NCBI GenBank assembly: GCA_002421915.1
Contig: DISA01000058.1
Location: 297 to 12,188, forward strand
Reading direction: 5' to 3'
Length of the DNA: 11,892 bases
From: Gallionellaceae bacterium UBA6222
GTDB lineage: Bacteria; Pseudomonadota; Gammaproteobacteria; Burkholderiales; Gallionellaceae
Shown here: positions 7,941-11,892 of the stretch, piece by piece
Layout: each line of letters opens with the position of its first letter
Numbering within the stretch: the first letter of the stretch is position 1
The notes under the pieces: generated by a model
The model's database searches: none
What the model saw: only the letters and a program-made list of their open reading frames with translations
What the model was told of the DNA's origin: nothing
Position numbers and translations under genes: made by a program

Positions 7941-8713
7941 TGCTGGTCTTTAAGGTCGTCATCCCCGCCCGTTTTGCCTCCACACGGCTGCCGGGTAAAC
8001 CGCTGCTGGATATCTGCGGCAAACCGATGGTGATCCGTGTTGCCGAACAGGCGGCACAAAGCGGCGCGCAGCAGATCCTCATCGCTACCGACCACGATCC
8101 CATTCTCGCCGCCGCCACACAGCACGGTTTTCAAGCCTGTATGACGCGTGCCGATCACGGCAGCGGCACCGACCGCATCGCCGAAGTCGCCGCACAGCAG
8201 GGCTGGGCGGATGACACCATCGTGGTCAATGTGCAAGGCGACGAACCGCTGATTCCCCCCGCACTGATCCGTGCCGTGGCCCAACATTTGCAGAACCATC
8301 CCGAGTGCGCCGTCGCCACCGCCTGCCACCCCATCCACGACGAGGCGTCGATGCGCAACCCAAACGTAGTCAAGGCAGTATTGGACAAAAACGGCAATGC
8401 CCTTTATTTCAGCCGTGCGCCGATTCCGTGGCCGCGCGAGGCTTATGCGCAAAATCAGCCGCTACCGCAAAATGTCAGCGTGTTGCGCCACATTGGTCTT
8501 TATGCTTACCGCGCAAGTTTTTTGCGCGCCTACGGCCAGCTTGCACCGGCCGCCATCGAACAGACGGAATCGCTGGAACAACTGCGTGCGCTCTATCACG
8601 GTTACAAGATTGGCGTGACCATCACTGCAGAAGCCCCGCCCAGCGGCGTAGATACCGATCTGGACCTACAGGCGACGCGGCGCCTGTTCACACTTCACAA
8701 CCACTCAAATTAG
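7940..8713 (+). CDS. kdsB: 3-deoxy-manno-octulosonate cytidylyltransferase (CMP-Kdo synthetase)
   Basis: This 257-residue cytoplasmic enzyme joins CTP and Kdo to form CMP-Kdo, the donor for adding Kdo to lipid IVA, the product of LpxK encoded just upstream. Motifs seen: IPARFASTRLPGKPL (8-22), which binds the nucleotide; GSGTDRIAE; VQGDEPL (98-104) with the metal-binding D101; and the sugar-site segment YFSRAPIPWPR. Length is slightly above E. coli KdsB (248). The start codon overlaps the ycaR stop by one base. The order lpxK-ycaR-kdsB is the usual proteobacterial one. Confidence 0.96.
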   Translation: MLVFKVVIPARFASTRLPGKPLLDICGKPMVIRVAEQAAQSGAQQILIATDHDPILAAATQHGFQACMTRADHGSGTDRIAEVAAQQGWADDTIVVNVQGDEPLIPPALIRAVAQHLQNHPECAVATACHPIHDEASMRNPNVVKAVLDKNGNALYFSRAPIPWPREAYAQNQPLPQNVSVLRHIGLYAYRASFLRAYGQLAPAAIEQTESLEQLRALYHGYKIGVTITAEAPPSGVDTDLDLQATRRLFTLHNHSN

Positions 8714-8725
8714 GGAGAAAACACC

Positions 8726-9382
8726 ATGAAACTGATCCTGTTGGGCGCACCCGGCGCAGGCAAAGGCACTCAAGCCAATTACATCCGGGAAAAATTTGGT
8801 ATTCCGCAAATTTCAACCGGCGACATGCTGCGCGCGGCGATCAAGGCAGGCACCCCGCTCGGCCTCGCGGCGAAAAAAGTGATGGACGCTGGCAACCTGG
8901 TTTCTGATGACATCATCATCAATCTGGTAAAAGAACGTATCAAGGAGCCGGACTGCGCCAACGGTTTCCTGTTCGACGGTTTTCCACGCACCATCCCCCA
9001 GGCACAGGCGATGAAAGATGCCGGAATCAAGATCGATTACGTGGTGGAGGTCGATGTTGCCGACAGCGAGGTCGTCAAACGCATGAGCGGTCGCCGCGTG
9101 CATCCCGCTTCCGGCCGCACTTATCACGTGGTGTTCAACCCGCCCAAGGTGGCCGGCAAGGATGATGTCACCGGTGAGGATCTGGTGCAGCGCGCGGACG
9201 ATAACGAGGATACTGTCATTCAGAGGCTCGGCGTGTATCACGCGCAAACCAAGCCGCTGGTCGAGTATTACACCGCATGGAATAAATCCGGTGACGCCAA
9301 TGCCCCCAAGGTCGTGTGTGTGCCCGGTGTCGGCAATGTGGAATCCATCCGCGACCAGGTCTTCAAGGTTCTCGGCACATAA
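8726..9382 (+). CDS. adk: Adenylate kinase
   Basis: This 218-residue cytoplasmic enzyme interconverts ATP + AMP and 2 ADP. The P-loop GAPGAGKGT is at 7-15, the FDGFPRT motif at 83-89 includes the conserved R88, and a long LID domain (about 122-159, starting GRRVHPASGRTYH) identifies the long form. The LID has no cysteine quartet, so it is the non-zinc type usual in Gram-negatives. The ATG at 8726 has a strong Shine-Dalgarno, GGGAG at 8713-8717, overlapping the kdsB stop. This is the best ribosome binding site in the operon, suggesting higher expression than its neighbours. Adk also links AMP, a product of many PPi-releasing reactions, to the pyrophosphate genes downstream; this link is inference. 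Confidence 0.97.
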   Translation: MKLILLGAPGAGKGTQANYIREKFGIPQISTGDMLRAAIKAGTPLGLAAKKVMDAGNLVSDDIIINLVKERIKEPDCANGFLFDGFPRTIPQAQAMKDAGIKIDYVVEVDVADSEVVKRMSGRRVHPASGRTYHVVFNPPKVAGKDDVTGEDLVQRADDNEDTVIQRLGVYHAQTKPLVEYYTAWNKSGDANAPKVVCVPGVGNVESIRDQVFKVLGT

Positions 9383-9385
9383 ATT

Positions 9386-9784
9386 ATGGCGAGCAAACCC
9401 GTGCTGACGCTGGAAGACGCCCGGCGCATCGCTGCCGCCGCAGCAGCCGAAGCCGGCCGCAACGAGTGGAAAGTGGCCATCGCCATCGTCGATGACGGCG
9501 GTCATCTGCTCTATCTGCAACGCGGCCACGACACACAGTTCGGTACAGTGGAAACGGCCATTGCCAAGGCGCACGCCACCGTCGCTTTCCAGCGCCCGAC
9601 CAAAGTATCGGAAGACGCGGTGTTGAGCGGCAGACTGATCCATCTTGCCCTGCCCGGCGTAATTCCGGCCGAAGGCGGCGTGCCCCTGCTGCGCGATGGT
9701 GTCGTCATCGGAGGCTTGGGTATCAGTGGTGTGCGTTCGGTACAGGATGGCCAAATCGCGGCAGCCGGGACTAATGCACTCTGA
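9386..9784 (+). CDS. GlcG/HbpS-like (DUF336) protein
   Basis: This 132-residue protein belongs to the GlcG/HbpS family. The family core is clear: IAIVDDGGHLLYLQR (32-46), a central helical stretch with KAHATVAFQRPT, then GGVPLLRDGVVIGGLGISG (97-115), and the usual C-terminal SVQDGQIAAAG. Streptomyces HbpS binds haem, and GlcG is encoded in the E. coli glycolate operon, but no general function is established. I see no signal peptide, so it is probably cytoplasmic. The ATG at 9386 is three bases after the adk stop and lacks a clear Shine-Dalgarno, so translation is probably coupled to adk. It appears to be the last gene of the operon that starts with exbB, although no terminator is obvious after it. 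Confidence 0.85.
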   Translation: MASKPVLTLEDARRIAAAAAAEAGRNEWKVAIAIVDDGGHLLYLQRGHDTQFGTVETAIAKAHATVAFQRPTKVSEDAVLSGRLIHLALPGVIPAEGGVPLLRDGVVIGGLGISGVRSVQDGQIAAAGTNAL

Positions 9785-9803
9785 ATCGCAGCGCACCCAA
9801 CGC

Positions 9804-9849
9804 GCGATGCCAACCCTGTCCAAAAAAGGGTAATATGCCGCGGCATCGC
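9804..9849 (+). promoter_or_regulatory. Inverted repeats and candidate -10 upstream of pfp
   Basis: GCGATGCC (9804-9811) is perfectly repeated in inverse as GGCATCGC (9842-9849). Inside lie ACCCT/AGGGT (9813-9817 and 9827-9831) and the 12-base palindrome ATGCCGCGGCAT (9835-9846). A -10-like TAATAT sits at 9831-9836 without a convincing -35. These could be an operator, a leader hairpin, or a weak terminator without a good T-run. Confidence 0.4.
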
Positions 9850-9876
9850 TACTGAAGCCTCATAACAATTACTGAT

Positions 9877-9881
9877 GGGAG
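9877..9881 (+). promoter_or_regulatory. Ribosome binding site that decides the pfp start
   Basis: GGGAG here is eight bases before the ATG at 9890. An upstream in-frame ATG at 9875 overlaps this site and has no site of its own, so 9890 is the likely start. Confidence 0.8.
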
Positions 9882-9889
9882 AGCAGGGA

Positions 9890-11143
9890 ATGGTGAAAAA
9901 GAACGCGTTTTATGCCCAATCTGGCGGCGTCACCGCCGTCATCAATGCATCAGCCTGTGGCGTCATCGAGACTGCCCGCAAACATAAGGACAAGATCGGC
10001 AAAGTGTATGCCGGGCGCAACGGCATCATCGGCGCCCTCACAGAAGATCTGATCGACACTGGCAAGGAATCAGCGAAAGCGATTGCCGCTTTGCGCAACA
10101 CGCCCTCCGGCGCCTTCGGTTCCTGCCGTTTTAAACTCAAATCGCTGGAACAGAACCAGCGCGAATACGCACGCCTGATCGAAGTATTCAAGGCACACAA
10201 CATCGGCTACTTCTTCTACAACGGTGGCGGCGATTCCGCCGATACCTGCTACAAAGTTTCGCAACTTTCGGAAAAAATGGGTTACCCGGTTCAGGCTATC
10301 CACGTGCCGAAGACTGTGGACAACGACCTGCCCATCACCGACTGCTGTCCCGGCTTTGGCTCGGTCGCCAAGTACATTGCCGTCTCCACTTTGGAGGCCA
10401 GCTTCGACGTGCGTTCCATGGCCAAGACTTCGACCAAGGTGTTCGTGCTGGAAGTGATGGGACGCCATGCCGGATGGATCGCCGCAGCGGGCGGTCTGGT
10501 GGAAGAACAGGGCATCCCGGTAGTGATCCTGTTCCCGGAAATCGAGTTCGACCAGAAGAAATTTCTCGCCCGGGTAGATGCCATGGTGAAGAAGCACGGC
10601 TATTGCAGCGTGGTGGTGTCTGAAGGTTGTCATTACCCCGACGGCAAGTTCCTCGCCGAACAGGGCTCGCGTGATGCTTTCGGCCATGCGCAACTGGGCG
10701 GTGCGGCACCCGTGGTTGCCAATATGGTGAAGGAAGCTTTCGGTTACAAATTCCATTGGGCGGTAGCCGATTATCTGCAGCGCGCCGCGCGCCATATCGC
10801 ATCGAAAACCGATGTCGAGCATGCTTATGCGCTGGGAAAAGCGGCGGTAGAGCTTGCACTCAAGGGAGAAAATGCAGTGATGCCCACTGTGCAGCGTGTG
10901 TCCGACGCACCATACAAATGGAAGGTTGGTGTCGCACCGCTATCCAAAGTGGCCAATGTTGAAAAATTCATGCCGCGCGACTTTATCACCAGGGACGGAT
11001 TTGGCATCACCGAAAAATGCCGCACTTATCTCACACCACTGATCAAAGGCGAGGACTACCCCGCCTACAAGAATGGGCTACCGCAATATGTGCAACTAAA
11101 AAATATTGCTGTCGCAAAGAAGTTGGCAGAATTCAAGATTTGA
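9890..11143 (+). CDS. pfp: Pyrophosphate-dependent 6-phosphofructokinase
   Basis: This 417-residue PfkA-superfamily enzyme interconverts fructose 6-phosphate and fructose 1,6-bisphosphate, here probably with PPi as phosphoryl donor, which makes the step reversible. The substrate site reads VPKTVDNDL (139-147), with K141 where ATP enzymes have glycine and D144 as the likely catalytic base. The donor loop reads GGGDS (112-116) instead of GGDGS, placing D115 where ATP enzymes have glycine. Both changes mark PPi specificity. MGRHAGW (190-196) is the conserved fructose 6-phosphate contact. The ATG at 9890 is chosen over 9875 because a GGGAG site lies eight bases before it. hppA, which also uses PPi, follows directly. 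Confidence 0.92.
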   Translation: MVKKNAFYAQSGGVTAVINASACGVIETARKHKDKIGKVYAGRNGIIGALTEDLIDTGKESAKAIAALRNTPSGAFGSCRFKLKSLEQNQREYARLIEVFKAHNIGYFFYNGGGDSADTCYKVSQLSEKMGYPVQAIHVPKTVDNDLPITDCCPGFGSVAKYIAVSTLEASFDVRSMAKTSTKVFVLEVMGRHAGWIAAAGGLVEEQGIPVVILFPEIEFDQKKFLARVDAMVKKHGYCSVVVSEGCHYPDGKFLAEQGSRDAFGHAQLGGAAPVVANMVKEAFGYKFHWAVADYLQRAARHIASKTDVEHAYALGKAAVELALKGENAVMPTVQRVSDAPYKWKVGVAPLSKVANVEKFMPRDFITRDGFGITEKCRTYLTPLIKGEDYPAYKNGLPQYVQLKNIAVAKKLAEFKI

Positions 11144-11151
11144 TGTTTAAC

Positions 11152-11175
11152 ACCGCTCCGCAAGGGGCGGTTTTT
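11152..11175 (+). terminator. Rho-independent terminator between pfp and hppA
   Basis: An eight-pair stem (ACCGCTCC, 11152-11159, with GGGGCGGT, 11164-11171, one G-U pair) is capped by the stable GNRA-type tetraloop GCAA and followed by five T (11171-11175). It lies nine bases past the pfp stop and only 16 bases before the hppA ATG, so no full promoter fits between them. Confidence 0.85.
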
Positions 11176-11191
11176 ACTTAAGGGGGAAACG

Positions 11192-11892
11192 ATGTCATCT
11201 GCTCTGGGCTTTGCGTTGTTATGTGCAATCGCGGCGCTGCTGTACGGCGCTGCTTCAATCAAATGGATACTGAATCTGCCAACCGGCAATGACCGGATGC
11301 GGGAGATCGCCGCTGCGGTACAGGAAGGTGCACAGGCTTATCTGAACCGGCAATACACCACCATAGGCATCGTCGGCGCAATCCTGCTGGTGGTCATCTT
11401 TCTGGCCTTGGGTTGGCAAACTGCAGTGGGCTTCCTGCTCGGCGCGGTGCTCTCCGGGCTGACAGGATATATCGGCATGAACGTCTCGGTGCGCGCCAAT
11501 ATCCGCACCGCCGAAGCTGCCAATGACGGACTTAATGCTGCATTGAACGTCGCCTTCAAGGGCGGTGCGATCACCGGCTTGCTGGTGGTTGGTCTGGGTC
11601 TGCTTGGCGTAGCCGGTTATTACTCCTTTCTGACACTGATGTTGGGAACATCCACCACCGATGCCACGCACGCGCTGGTTGGACTGGCCTTCGGCAGTTC
11701 ACTGATCTCTATCTTTGCGCGTCTCGGCGGCGGCATCTTCACCAAAGGGGCCGATGTCGGCGCCGATCTGGTGGGCAAGGTCGAAGCCGGTATCCCGGAA
11801 GATGATCCGCGCAATCCGGCGGTAATCGCCGATAACGTCGGTGATAACGTCGGCGATTGTGCCGGTATGGCGGCCGACCTGTTCGAGACCTA
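11192..11892 (+). CDS. hppA: Membrane-bound H+-translocating inorganic pyrophosphatase, N-terminal third
   Basis: The open frame gives 233 residues and runs off the window, so the gene is partial at its 3' end. It encodes the start of a membrane pyrophosphatase that couples PPi hydrolysis to ion pumping. At least four hydrophobic membrane segments are visible. The catalytic signature DVGADLVGKVE is at 188-198, followed by EDDPRNPAVIADNVGDNVGDC (ending near C223), whose acidic residues bind Mg-PPi. The ATG at 11192 has an excellent Shine-Dalgarno, GGGGG at 11182-11186. The residue that separates potassium-dependent from independent enzymes, and those that separate H+ from Na+ pumps, lie beyond the window; H+ is assumed. 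Its neighbour pfp also uses PPi. Confidence 0.96.
   Translation, partial: MSSALGFALLCAIAALLYGAASIKWILNLPTGNDRMREIAAAVQEGAQAYLNRQYTTIGIVGAILLVVIFLALGWQTAVGFLLGAVLSGLTGYIGMNVSVRANIRTAEAANDGLNAALNVAFKGGAITGLLVVGLGLLGVAGYYSFLTLMLGTSTTDATHALVGLAFGSSLISIFARLGGGIFTKGADVGADLVGKVEAGIPEDDPRNPAVIADNVGDNVGDCAGMAADLFET

Overview
The window is ordinary chromosome from a Gram-negative bacterium with moderately high GC (judged by eye, not counted). The gene content and protein style point to a betaproteobacterium. The map-glnD pair, the exbB-exbD-lpxK-ycaR-kdsB-adk run, and a PPi-type phosphofructokinase next to a proton-pumping pyrophosphatase suggest Nitrosomonadales, possibly iron oxidisers of the Gallionellaceae. 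That placement is inference and cannot be fixed from this sequence alone. No insertion sequence, phage gene, CRISPR array, tRNA or rRNA was seen.

Layout. Bases 1-37 hold the first codons of a typA/bipA-like GTPase on the minus strand; everything else recognisable is on the plus strand. Bases 38-463 carry a divergent promoter region and a long leader for a DEAD-box RNA helicase of the RhlE type (464-1915), which ends at a clear Rho-independent terminator (1933-1962). Next come map (methionine aminopeptidase, 2036-2827) and glnD (PII uridylyltransferase/uridylyl-removing enzyme, 2838-5372), 10 nt apart. A 379-nt gap follows (5373-5751). It holds an AT-rich block, a perfect DnaA box and two near-perfect ones, and a large nested inverted repeat.

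Bases 5752-9784 are a tight operon: an ExbB/TolQ-ExbD/TolR proton-channel pair, lpxK, a YcaR/Trm112-like small protein, kdsB, adk and a GlcG/HbpS-like protein. Most junctions overlap or are a few bases apart. LpxK and KdsB both serve lipid A-Kdo assembly, so the first part of the operon is an envelope module; Adk adds nucleotide balance.

Bases 9890-11892 are a pyrophosphate module: a phosphofructokinase with PPi-type active-site residues, then the start of a membrane H+-translocating pyrophosphatase that runs off the window. A strong terminator lies between these two genes, only 16 nt before the hppA start codon.

No wholly new multi-gene system was seen. The most unusual parts are non-coding: the DnaA-box/inverted-repeat gap at 5373-5751, the terminator between pfp and hppA, the inverted repeats before pfp, and the structured rhlE leader with a small in-frame ORF.
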